From positions 1 through 14,794 of the forward strand of contig JAZNRH010000011.1 in assembly GCA_045590615.1 (NCBI GenBank): a stretch of 14,794 nucleotides of DNA, written 5' to 3'. Under the pieces are notes generated by a model. That model saw nothing but the letters and a program-made list of their open reading frames with translations. It did no database searches and was not told the DNA's origin. Shown here piece by piece: positions 7,555 to 14,580 of this stretch; position 1 is the stretch's first letter; the number at the start of each line of letters is the position of its first letter. The translations under genes were made by a program, and so were the position numbers. This DNA comes from RGIG6353 sp045590615. GTDB lineage: Bacteria; Bacillota; Clostridia; Oscillospirales; SIG627.

Positions 7555-7752
7555 ATGGCTAGTAATAAGACTCTCGTTCCCGATGCAAAGGAAGCACTCA
7601 ATAGATTTAAGATGGAATCAGCTGCAGAAGTAGGCGTTAACCTCAAGCAGGGTTACAACGGCGACCTCACTTCAAAGCAGGCAGGTTCTGTTGGTGGTCA
7701 GATGGTTAAGAAGATGGTAGAGAGCTACGAAAATTCAATTAAGAACCGATAA
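7555..7752 (+). CDS. Alpha/beta-type small acid-soluble spore protein (SASP)
   Basis: A 65-residue DNA-binding protein that saturates the forespore chromosome, protects it from UV and chemical damage, and feeds the outgrowing spore after cleavage. The two signature blocks are present: KMESAAEVGVNL (19-30) matches the germination-protease (GPR) site, with predicted cut after Glu21, and SKQAGSVGGQMVKKMVE (40-56) matches the second block with the conserved GSVGG. Length is typical (60-75). AAGGAG lies 8 bases before the ATG. It is a single-gene unit ending at a hairpin terminator. Forespore sigma-G expression is expected for the family, but I could not place a convincing sigma-G promoter. It is the clearest sign that the organism forms endospores. 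Confidence 0.96.
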   Translation: MASNKTLVPDAKEALNRFKMESAAEVGVNLKQGYNGDLTSKQAGSVGGQMVKKMVESYENSIKNR

Positions 7753-7769
7753 ATTCCTGAAATAAAATT

Positions 7770-7800
7770 ATGCCGTCGATGTTATCGGCGGCATATTTTC
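7770..7800. terminator. Bidirectional intrinsic terminator between SASP gene and proS
   Basis: ATGCCGTCGAT (7770-7780) and ATCGGCGGCAT (7784-7794) pair over 11 bp with one G-U wobble around a GTT loop. The plus side is followed by ATTTTCTATT. On the minus side the flank reads TAATTTTATTT. It lies 17 bases after the SASP stop and 8 bases after the proS stop, so it can end both convergent transcripts. Confidence 0.85.
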
Positions 7801-7802
7801 TA

Positions 7803-9245
7803 TTAATAGGCCTTGCCCCAGTATACCATCTTAGTGGCTTTCTTTCCACAGCAAACACAAGTGTCTGCCACGTCTTCACTGTCAAAAGGCATACATCTTG
7901 AGGTAACGTCGGCTACCTCCTTGAGTTTCTCCTCGCATTCAAGGTCTCCACACCACATAGCCTTTATAAAGCCGGGCTTGTTTTCTGCTATATCACACAT
8001 CTCGTCCATATTGTGAGCTGTATGAGTCATATTCTCTCTTCTTTCAAGAGCCTTTTCGTACATAGTCTTGGTTATGTCTGCAAGAAGCTCGGTAATTGAA
8101 GTCTCAAGATTGTCGAGGCTTACGAAGGTCTTAACACCCGTATCTCTTCTTACAAGAACGCATTGATTATTCTCTATATCCTTAGGACCAAGCTCAAGTC
8201 TGATCGGTACACCACGCATCTCATATTCTGCAAACTTCCAGCCCGAGCTGTTGTCGCTTGCATCAATATCTACTCTTACAACATTTTCAAGTCTTGCTCT
8301 TACCGACTCTGCCTTATCAAGCACACCTTCCTTATGCTGAGCAATAGGAACGATTATTACCTGTGTAGGAGCGATTGCAGGAGGAAGCACCAAGCCGTTA
8401 TCATCGCCGTGTGTCATAATAATTCCACCGATTATACGGGTTGACATTCCCCATGAGGTCTGGTGAGGATGTTTTAACTGATTGTCCTTATCAAGATAAG
8501 TAATGTCAAAAGCCTTGGCAAATCCATCACCAAAATAGTGAGACGTACCCGACTGAAGCGCCTTTCCGTCGTGCATCAGAGCTTCAATGGTATAGGTAGC
8601 CTCTGCACCTGCAAATTTTTCTTTATCGGTCTTTCTGCCTTTTACTACGGGAATTGCAAGATACTTCTCGCAGAACTCAGCGTAGATATCGAGCATCTGA
8701 AGCGTCTCCTTCTGAGCCTCCTCTGCTGTTGCGTGCATAGTATGACCTTCCTGCCACAAAAACTCACGGCTTCTGAGGAAGGGACGGGTTGTCTTTTCCC
8801 ATCTTACAACCGAGCACCATTGATTATAGAGCTTGGGCAGGTCTCTGTATGAACGGATTATATTTGCATAATGCTCACAGAAGAGAGTTTCTGAGGTAGG
8901 ACGAACGCAAATCTTTTCAGTGAGCTTTTCGCTTCCACCGTGCGTTACCCAGGCAACCTCAGGCGCAAATCCCTCTACGTGCTCCTTCTCCTTGTTGAGA
9001 AGAGACTCGGGAATGAACATGGGCATCATTACGTTCTGATGTCCTGTCTTCTTGAACATTGAATCAAGAGTTTTCTGTATGTTTTCCCAGATTGCGTATC
9101 CGTAAGGACGGATAATCATACAACCCTTTACGCTGGAATAATCAACCAAGTCGGTCTTCTTTACTACGTCTGTATACCATTTGGCAAAGTCAACGTCACG
9201 AGGTGTAATTTCTGCAACTGCCTTGCCTGTATTCTTTTCTGCCAT
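7803..9245 (-). CDS. proS: Prolyl-tRNA synthetase, archaeal/eukaryotic type (short form)
   Basis: A 480-residue class II synthetase that charges tRNA-Pro with proline. It lacks the large inserted editing domain of the long bacterial ProRS and has the archaeal-type layout: catalytic core with RPTSET (proline-recognition loop, about 115-120), motif 2 (FLRSREFLWQEGHT, about 156-169) and motif 3 (GMSTRIIGGIIMTHGDDNG). An anticodon-binding domain starts near APTQVIIVPI. A C-terminal domain has CGDLEC and CVCCGKKA, fitting the Zn-binding Cys cluster. The protein ends in Tyr, as in Thermus ProRS, where the terminal tyrosine reaches the active site. I chose the ATG at 9245: AAAGGAG is 8 bases before it but only 1 base before the alternative ATG at 9251. 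It is monocistronic. Confidence 0.96.
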   Translation of the reverse strand: MAEKNTGKAVAEITPRDVDFAKWYTDVVKKTDLVDYSSVKGCMIIRPYGYAIWENIQKTLDSMFKKTGHQNVMMPMFIPESLLNKEKEHVEGFAPEVAWVTHGGSEKLTEKICVRPTSETLFCEHYANIIRSYRDLPKLYNQWCSVVRWEKTTRPFLRSREFLWQEGHTMHATAEEAQKETLQMLDIYAEFCEKYLAIPVVKGRKTDKEKFAGAEATYTIEALMHDGKALQSGTSHYFGDGFAKAFDITYLDKDNQLKHPHQTSWGMSTRIIGGIIMTHGDDNGLVLPPAIAPTQVIIVPIAQHKEGVLDKAESVRARLENVVRVDIDASDNSSGWKFAEYEMRGVPIRLELGPKDIENNQCVLVRRDTGVKTFVSLDNLETSITELLADITKTMYEKALERRENMTHTAHNMDEMCDIAENKPGFIKAMWCGDLECEEKLKEVADVTSRCMPFDSEDVADTCVCCGKKATKMVYWGKAY

Positions 9246-9276
9246 AGTCATTCTCCTTTATTTACTGTTTCTATTC

Positions 9277-9305
9277 ATTTTAATATATTTATTCAAATAT
9301 GTCAA
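9277..9305 (-). promoter_or_regulatory. Leftward sigma-A promoter for proS
   Basis: On the minus strand the -35 is TTGACA (9300-9305, perfect) and the -10 is TAAAAT (9277-9282, 5 of 6), with a 17-bp spacer. The expected start is near 9270, leaving a 5' leader of about 25 bases. That is too short for a T-box, so proS appears not to be controlled by uncharged tRNA. Confidence 0.75.
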
Positions 9306-9419
9306 TATTCAAATGGATAAATTTATTGGTATTTTTTGTTTTTGTAATATTTTTAACCTTTTCGCAAAACAAATACATAAAATCTTTACTTCTGTTTCAT
9401 AATTTTTTGTTATCTCCTA

Positions 9420-9448
9420 TTGACTTTAATTACCACAAAATGTATACT
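9420..9448 (+). promoter_or_regulatory. Rightward sigma-A promoter for the tmcAL gene series
   Basis: The -35 is TTGACT (9420-9425) and the -10 is TATACT (9443-9448), with a 17-bp spacer; both match 5 of 6. The expected start is about 9455, only some 19 bases before the tmcAL ATG. The -10 lies inside a palindrome, listed separately. Confidence 0.8.
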
Positions 9449-9459
9449 AAATAGTATAC
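9442..9459. promoter_or_regulatory. Palindrome over the -10 and start site, candidate operator
   Basis: GTATACTA (9442-9449), AA, TAGTATAC (9452-9459): a perfect 8-bp inverted repeat with a 2-base centre. It covers the -10 and the expected transcription start, and the ribosome site GGAGGTGAGG begins at the next base (9460). This is where a dimeric repressor would block initiation. The half site is of the kind used by GntR- or PadR-type repressors, but I cannot name the factor and no regulator gene is in the window. Confidence 0.5.
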
Positions 9460-9473
9460 GGAGGTGAGGCAAA

Positions 9474-10643
9474 ATGGCTCGTGTTGCAATAATTTGCGAA
9501 TACAATCCCTTTCATAAGGGCCACAAATATCAGCTTGATACCGTGAGGAAGCTATTGCCCGACTCCGAAATAATTTCAATAATGAGTCCCTCTTTCGTTC
9601 AAAGGGGACAGCCTGCAGTATTTGACAAGTTTATCAGGGGCGAATGTGCCGTTAGCTGTGGAGCAGATCTGGCTGTATCTATGCCTCAGGTGCTTGCTTT
9701 GCTGTCAGCTGAGGGCTTTGCCGAGGGTGGAGTAAAAGTGGCAAAGCTGCTTGGTGCTGACACACTTGCCTTCGGTGTCGAAAATGATGACACCGAGCTT
9801 CTTGTCAGGGTTGCGGGCTGCTTGATTTCTCCCGAATTTGAAGCTGTGCTGAAAAAGGAGCTTGAAGCATCACCCGAGCTCTCCTTCCCTATCGTCAGAC
9901 AAAAAGCTCTCTCAAGAATGATAGGAGACAGCGCCGACGTTATTTCAACCCCAAACAATATACTTGCTGTTGAATATATAAAAGCCATCATCAAAAACGC
10001 ACCCGAAATGAAAATTTTGCCCATCAAAAGAATAGGTAACGCTCACTCGGATTTATCCGAAAACGGCGAATTTCTTTCGGCCTCTGCAATCAGAGAGCTG
10101 ATGAAATCAAAAAGCAATTGGAAAAGCGCTCTGCCTCACGAGGTGTTGAACGTATTGAAAAACGCAAACCAACTCGACGTTGACAGATATCAGGACTTTC
10201 TTTATACTGCTGTCACCATCTCGGATTACGATAGAATTTATAAAGCAACGGGCAACAAGGAGCTCTCCGATACCATTTACAGCGCTGTAAAAAGAAGCGC
10301 CGATTACAACGGCTTCAGAGCCTCTCTGTGCCGAAAAAAATTCACTCAGACAAAAATTGACAGATGCCTTATAAACATTCTGCTCAACCTGTCGGCAGAT
10401 GAATTTATGCACGCATCACCGGAATATATTACCCTTTTGGCAATGAATATGACCGGACGAAAAATCATTTCGGAAACTCGAAACCAAGACACCGTCGTGA
10501 TTTCAAGATATGGCGACTCTAAAAAGCTCAAGGGCTCTCAAATCAAGCTTGAACAGCTTGCCGACAGAATATGGGCAAGATGCACCGACAAGCCGTGTGG
10601 CGAAGATTACTTTGTGAATAAAACACCTGTTGTGAGGAACTGA
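9474..10643 (+). CDS. tmcAL: tRNA(Met) cytidine acetate ligase TmcAL (YlbM)
   Basis: A 389-residue enzyme that uses acetate and ATP to make N4-acetylcytidine at the wobble position (C34) of elongator tRNA-Met, keeping it from misreading Ile codons. The N-terminal nucleotidylyltransferase fold shows EYNPFHKGH (9-17) with the HxGH motif (His14, Gly16, His17). SFVQRGQPAVFDKF and SAEGFAEGGV are further family blocks. Length matches the family (about 390-410). GGAGGTGAGG lies just before the ATG. It is the first gene of the rightward series, and its TGA is directly followed by the ATG of the next gene. Confidence 0.95.
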   Translation: MARVAIICEYNPFHKGHKYQLDTVRKLLPDSEIISIMSPSFVQRGQPAVFDKFIRGECAVSCGADLAVSMPQVLALLSAEGFAEGGVKVAKLLGADTLAFGVENDDTELLVRVAGCLISPEFEAVLKKELEASPELSFPIVRQKALSRMIGDSADVISTPNNILAVEYIKAIIKNAPEMKILPIKRIGNAHSDLSENGEFLSASAIRELMKSKSNWKSALPHEVLNVLKNANQLDVDRYQDFLYTAVTISDYDRIYKATGNKELSDTIYSAVKRSADYNGFRASLCRKKFTQTKIDRCLINILLNLSADEFMHASPEYITLLAMNMTGRKIISETRNQDTVVISRYGDSKKLKGSQIKLEQLADRIWARCTDKPCGEDYFVNKTPVVRN

Positions 10644-11855
10644 ATGAAAAAGAAAATTTTATTTATCGGTATAACGATGAACTGCGCAGGAAGTGAAAAA
10701 TCCTTTCTGTCCTTTATCAATACACTTAATTTTGACGAATACGAGGCAGACCTCATTCTCGCAAAAAAAGAGGGCTTGTTCCTTGAACAGATTCCAAAAG
10801 AGGTCAACGTCATTGAAATGGAGGACTTCGGTGAGGTTTTCAAGCTCAGCTCAAAAAACGCAGTCAGCTTGATATGGAACACGTATATAAAGAAAAATCC
10901 TCTTTATGCATTTGATATAATCCCCTACTTTTTACCAATGCTTCTTTCAAAAAAGAAGAGAGCAAGGCTTGCTACTAAAATGTGGCTTCATCTTATGAAG
11001 AAGATGAAAGCAATTGACAAGCACTACGATATAGCAGTTGCTTATTGGGGCGACAGAACGATGTTTTATATGATAGACAAGGTTTCTGCCGACAAAAAAA
11101 TCACGTGGCTGCACTTCGACTATTCCTTCCCGAAAAGAGACAACGACATTTATCTGCCTTATTTTGAAAAATGCGATGCCATTGTAAACGTATCAAAGGC
11201 TGTAGACGATGCGCTGAAAAGAGAGCTTCCCTCTCTTGAGGACAAGTGCGTTGTAATCGAAAATATAAATAACCCTTCTCTTATTGCAAAAATGGCAGAA
11301 GAAGGCAAGAGCTTTGACGACGGCTATGGCGGCGCAAGAATACTGACAGTTGGCAGAATATCAGACCAAAAGGGCTACGACCTTGCAATTCCTGCCTTCA
11401 GGAGACTGCTTGACGAAGGGTATAAAGCAAGATGGTACGTGCTTGGAGCAGCCGATGACGATTACGGTGATTATATAAAAGGGCTGGTAAAGGATAACTC
11501 GCTTGAAAACGATTTTGTTTTCCTTGGTACAACCCCCAATCCCTACGGCTATCTGAAGGACTGCGACATTTATGCACAGCCCTCAAGATATGAGGGCAAG
11601 CCAATTGCCGTAGAGGAAGCAAAGATTATGAAAAAGCCGATTGTGTCGGCAAACTACCTCTCTGCCCGTGAACAGCTCGAAGATGGCAAGCTCGGTTATA
11701 TCTGCGAAATTTCGTCAGACGGAATATACGAGGGGCTGAAGGCTCTCTTAGACGACGAGACTTTGCAACATAGCTACGTTGACGAGCTTTCATCAAGAGA
11801 TTTTTCCAACACGGATGAAATCAATAAATTCTACGATATTTTAGCGAGGGAATAA
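10644..11855 (+). CDS. GT4-family glycosyltransferase (GT-B fold)
   Basis: A 403-residue retaining glycosyltransferase, probably cytoplasmic or membrane-associated, that transfers a sugar from a nucleotide donor, often in making surface polysaccharide or glycolipid. The N-terminal acceptor half begins FIGITMNCAGSEKSFLSFIN, a variant of the usual GGxE-K loop. The donor half starts at ILTVGRISDQKGYDLAI and has the EX7E motif (Glu317, Glu325) in RYEGKPIAVEEA. No signal peptide or transmembrane helix is evident. Spacing to tmcAL is zero bases (TGA then ATG), with GAGG inside the end of tmcAL, so translation is probably coupled. It stands alone, without other polysaccharide genes, so donor and acceptor cannot be told. 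Confidence 0.9.
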   Translation: MKKKILFIGITMNCAGSEKSFLSFINTLNFDEYEADLILAKKEGLFLEQIPKEVNVIEMEDFGEVFKLSSKNAVSLIWNTYIKKNPLYAFDIIPYFLPMLLSKKKRARLATKMWLHLMKKMKAIDKHYDIAVAYWGDRTMFYMIDKVSADKKITWLHFDYSFPKRDNDIYLPYFEKCDAIVNVSKAVDDALKRELPSLEDKCVVIENINNPSLIAKMAEEGKSFDDGYGGARILTVGRISDQKGYDLAIPAFRRLLDEGYKARWYVLGAADDDYGDYIKGLVKDNSLENDFVFLGTTPNPYGYLKDCDIYAQPSRYEGKPIAVEEAKIMKKPIVSANYLSAREQLEDGKLGYICEISSDGIYEGLKALLDDETLQHSYVDELSSRDFSNTDEINKFYDILARE

Positions 11856-11856
11856 A

Positions 11857-12717
11857 TTGTTTGGATATATAAAGCCCGACAAGGACAACCTTTTAGTAAA
11901 GGATTTGGCACTATACAAGGCAACCTACTGTGGACTCTGCTCGGTACTGAAAAAGGAAATTTCCTTTTTTATGCCCTTCACTCTCAGCTATGACTTTGTG
12001 TTTCTGTCTATGGTACGCTCCTCTCTTGCACAAGAAAAAAGCTGTCTTTCAAAAGGACGGTGCAAATATAATCCTCTTAAGAAATGTAGCTACTCAATCG
12101 GTAAAAACCAGACTGTAATTACTGCTCGTTTAGCTCTCATACTAACGGCTCTCAAGTCCGAGGACGACCTGAAAGACTCCGACGTGTCCTTTTTCAGAAA
12201 GCTTATAGCAAGACTTCTCTTTTCACACCTGAACAGGCACATCAAAAAGCTTGACGATTACACCTCGCTGGTAGCCTGTGTAAGACAAAGGCTTGACGCT
12301 CTGTCTGCTCTTGAAAAAGAAAATTCGTCGGATATCGACAGAGCCTGCGAAATTTTCGGAGAGCTTATGGCTGAAATAACAGCCTTTGGATTTGAAGAAA
12401 GCAAGGCAGCGATTGCCCGAGAAATCGGCTCGTCAATAGGCAGATATATATATTTAATCGATGCAATCGACGACGTGGAAAAAGACAGCAAGAGTCATTC
12501 GTACAATCCACTTATTTCAAAATTCGGTTCTCTTGAAGGCACAAGGGAGCAATTCAACACCCTTGACGTCTCTCTTTCCTCGTACGTCAGTCGGGCTATG
12601 CTCGCAGTAAATTTAGTCCCCGATGGAGAATATACGAGAATCATCAATAATATTCTTACAATGGGACTTGGAAAAAACGCTTATAAAATTATGACAGAAA
12701 ACGGAGATAAAAAATGA
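11857..12717 (+). CDS. DUF5685 family protein
   Basis: A 286-residue protein of unknown function, recognised from its N-terminus (FGYIKPDKDNLLVKDLALY followed by the YCGLC block), which is typical of the clostridial DUF5685 family. It is mostly helical and has no signal peptide. Cysteines at 25, 28, 63, 69 and 77 could bind a metal. A later helix carries Asp202, Asp205, Asp206 and Asp210 in LIDAIDDVEKD, followed by YNPL. The start is TTG at 11857, 1 base after the previous stop; it gives the family N-terminus and has GAGGG upstream. It overlaps the J-domain gene by 4 bases (ATGA), a pairing I recall from other Clostridia, so the two probably work together. Confidence 0.8.
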   Translation: MFGYIKPDKDNLLVKDLALYKATYCGLCSVLKKEISFFMPFTLSYDFVFLSMVRSSLAQEKSCLSKGRCKYNPLKKCSYSIGKNQTVITARLALILTALKSEDDLKDSDVSFFRKLIARLLFSHLNRHIKKLDDYTSLVACVRQRLDALSALEKENSSDIDRACEIFGELMAEITAFGFEESKAAIAREIGSSIGRYIYLIDAIDDVEKDSKSHSYNPLISKFGSLEGTREQFNTLDVSLSSYVSRAMLAVNLVPDGEYTRIINNILTMGLGKNAYKIMTENGDKK

Positions 12718-13313
12718 CCGATCCATACAAGGTGCTTGGGGTTGACCAAAAGGCAAGCGATGACGAAATAAAAAAAGCTTACCGTGAGCTTGCCAAAAAG
12801 TATCACCCCGACAACTACGTAAACAATCCTCTGAAAGACCTTGCCGATGAAAAGATGAAGGAGATTAACGAGGCTTACGACCAGATTATGAATGAGCGCA
12901 GAAGTGGCTCAGCGAAATCGTCCTATAAGAGCTCCTCGTCAGGCTCGTCGGGCTTCTCGACTGCCCGACAATACATCTTCAACGGCAATATTATACAAGC
13001 CGAGGCTATTCTTGACTCTACTCCCATGCAAGCAAGAAATGCCGAATGGAACTATCTGAAGGGGTGTATCGCAATGAAGCGCCAATACGTTACTCAAGCT
13101 CAGGCGTATCTGCAAAGAGCATGTGCCATGGACCCTTCCAACGAAGAATATCGGGCTGCATATAATCAGCTGTTGAATGCACAGGCTCAATACGGAGGCT
13201 TTAACACTGCAAGAACGGGTGGAGACTGCTCCACGTGTGATATATGCTCAAGTCTCGTGTGCGCAGATTGTTGCTGTGAGTGTATGGGTGGAGATTTGAT
13301 CAGGTGTTGTTAA
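12714..13313 (+). CDS. J-domain (DnaJ-like) protein with Cys-rich C-terminal tail
   Basis: A 199-residue co-chaperone candidate that would stimulate DnaK ATPase. The J domain (1-63) has DPYKVLGV and the HPD motif (His31-Pro32-Asp33). A Ser/Gly-rich linker (about 65-85) leads to a TPR-like helical stretch (about 87-160, with NYLKG and AYLQRACAMDPSNEEYR). The last 28 residues hold ten cysteines (172, 175, 178, 183, 186, 187, 188, 190, 198, 199). It lacks the substrate-binding beta domains and zinc finger of full DnaJ, so it is not the housekeeping copy. The start overlaps the DUF5685 stop (ATGA). The client is unknown; DUF5685 is the obvious candidate. Confidence 0.9.
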   Translation: MTDPYKVLGVDQKASDDEIKKAYRELAKKYHPDNYVNNPLKDLADEKMKEINEAYDQIMNERRSGSAKSSYKSSSSGSSGFSTARQYIFNGNIIQAEAILDSTPMQARNAEWNYLKGCIAMKRQYVTQAQAYLQRACAMDPSNEEYRAAYNQLLNAQAQYGGFNTARTGGDCSTCDICSSLVCADCCCECMGGDLIRCC

Positions 13314-13314
13314 A

Positions 13315-13830
13315 ATGAACAAAAAAACTAAAGCCGTGACCTTTTCGGGTCTCGCAATCGCACTTATCGTTATACTTATGCTTTTAGCAAGCTTTATCGA
13401 CGTGCTTGATTATACTGCATCGGCAATATGTGGAATAATAGTCACTTTTATAATTGTGGAATTTTCCACAAGGTATGCTCTGTCGGTGTATTTCGGCGCG
13501 TCAATACTCTCGCTATTACTACTGCCCACAAAAATTACAGCCATACTATTCGTTGCCTTTTGTGGATGGTATCCCTTCGTAAAAAGATACCTTGAAAGAA
13601 TAAAAGAGCCCTTTTCAAGCCTCTTGAAGCTGCTGATATTCAACGCTGCGCTCACCGTGATTATTTTAATATCGAGGTCGGTTTTTCTTTTCGAAGTATC
13701 ATCTTCAAAATGGTACGTACTACTCTATTTACTTTGTAACTTTACCTTTATAATCTACGACGTTTTAATCACAAAGCTGATTTGGTTATACGTACACAAG
13801 TACAAAAAACAATTTAAGATTTTCAAATAA
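13315..13830 (+). CDS. Small polytopic membrane protein
   Basis: A 171-residue integral membrane protein with about five or six hydrophobic helices (roughly 9-28, 33-52, 55-71, 73-88, 101-125, 133-158) and a positively charged C-terminus (KYKKQFKIFK). I recognise no named family. The size and the MNKKTKAVTFSGLAIALIVI start resemble S components of ECF transporters and related clostridial membrane proteins found next to DUF5685/J-domain genes. It begins 1 base after the J-domain stop, with AGGTG inside the end of that gene, so it is part of the same transcript. The ligand, if any, is unknown. Confidence 0.75.
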   Translation: MNKKTKAVTFSGLAIALIVILMLLASFIDVLDYTASAICGIIVTFIIVEFSTRYALSVYFGASILSLLLLPTKITAILFVAFCGWYPFVKRYLERIKEPFSSLLKLLIFNAALTVIILISRSVFLFEVSSSKWYVLLYLLCNFTFIIYDVLITKLIWLYVHKYKKQFKIFK

Positions 13831-13845
13831 AGAGAGGTAATTATC

Positions 13846-14322
13846 ATGAAAAACAACAAGCTCGTTTTGTCTGCCCTATTCACTGCATTGATTTGCGTTT
13901 CGACTATGGTGATAAAAATCCCAACACCACTTGGTGGCTACATAAATTTAGGCGATAGCCTTATCCTGCTATCCGTTTGGGTTTTGCCCGTTCAATATTC
14001 GGTTATGGCTGCAGGTATTGGCTCAGCGTTTGCCGATTTATTATCGGGCTACGTTTTATACGCACCTGCGACTCTGATCATCAAGGGTATTATGGCATTC
14101 GTTGCCGGCGCTATTTACAAAAAGCAAAATAATAACTTTGCCCTCTTGACCTCAGCTGCTGTTGCAGAGCTTGTTATGGTGCTTGGATACTATGTTTTTG
14201 AAGGTTTTATCTATGGATTCGGTGCATCGCTTATAAACATACCCGCCAATGCAATTCAGGGTGTAGCAAGTATTATAATTTCTCTGTTGATACTGAAAAT
14301 ATATAAAAAAATCAGACTCTAA
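13846..14322 (+). CDS. ECF transporter substrate-binding S component
   Basis: A 158-residue membrane protein with about six helices. The block PTPLGGYINLGDSLILLSVW (26-45), followed by AAGIGSAFADLLSGY, matches the riboflavin/hydroxymethylpyrimidine-type S components (ECF-type, DUF1393-like). Such proteins capture a vitamin or precursor and pair with shared EcfA/A'/T energy-coupling proteins, none of which is encoded here, so a group II system is implied. AGAGAGGT precedes the ATG. There are only 15 bases between it and the previous gene, so no riboswitch lies directly in front and the substrate cannot be read from regulation. It is the last intact gene of the rightward series. Confidence 0.85.
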   Translation: MKNNKLVLSALFTALICVSTMVIKIPTPLGGYINLGDSLILLSVWVLPVQYSVMAAGIGSAFADLLSGYVLYAPATLIIKGIMAFVAGAIYKKQNNNFALLTSAAVAELVMVLGYYVFEGFIYGFGASLINIPANAIQGVASIIISLLILKIYKKIRL

Positions 14323-14547
14323 AAAGCTATTGCAATTAATTCCATTGACCACAAAATTGATTACATACGCATATACGAATACAATGACAAATGACACCTT
14401 GCAAAGATGACGGCAGCCGATTCCAACGTAGAGCTTAACGAGGACATTTACACCTACGATGAAAATCGCATCTACACAACAAGCTCCGTTACTGCAAGAG
14501 AGGACTGTGAATATAGACATTATATGGATTGCCAAATAGCTGAATAA
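14323..14547 (+). pseudogene. Possible decayed coding remnant with an internal stop
   Basis: Directly after the S-component stop, the same frame reads on with protein-like composition: HKIDYIRIYEYNDK, a TGA at 14392-14394, then HLAK and a 46-residue open frame from an ATG at 14407 (MTAADSNVELNEDIYTYDEN at its start, ending YRHYMDCQIAE, stop at 14545-14547). There is no start codon or ribosome site before the TGA, so it looks like the 3' end of a truncated gene with one nonsense codon. I do not recognise the family. It could also be chance: the frame is short and unsupported by homology. Confidence 0.3.
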
Positions 14548-14567
14548 AAAAGCGACGAGCCGTCGCT
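14545..14567 (-). terminator. Intrinsic terminator oriented leftward
   Basis: AGCGACG (14551-14557) and CGTCGCT (14561-14567) make a perfect 7-bp, GC-rich stem with a 3-base loop. Read on the minus strand, it is followed at once by a run of about seven Ts, the classic intrinsic form. On the plus strand no T run follows directly, so it is a weak rightward terminator at best. A second small hairpin (GGCGA 14568-14572, TCGCC 14576-14580) is adjacent. Confidence 0.6.
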
Positions 14568-14580
14568 GGCGAATCTCGCC
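14568..14580 (+). other. Second small hairpin next to the terminator
   Basis: GGCGA, loop ATC, TCGCC form a perfect 5-bp stem touching the stronger hairpin at 14551-14567. The plus strand continues TATCCTTACTTTTTC. The two stems together could end the rightward operon, but the T run is about 10 bases away. Confidence 0.3.

Noticed and set aside
9181..9402. Rightward 73-aa open frame spanning the proS start
   Set aside because: It is antisense to the proS N-terminus and crosses the proS promoter; no start signal is present.
9252..9473. T-box or other riboswitch upstream of proS or tmcAL
   Set aside because: Both promoters sit within about 20-35 bases of their start codons, leaving no room for a structured leader.
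13831..13845. Riboswitch in front of the S-component gene
   Set aside because: The gap is only 15 bases and contains just the ribosome site.
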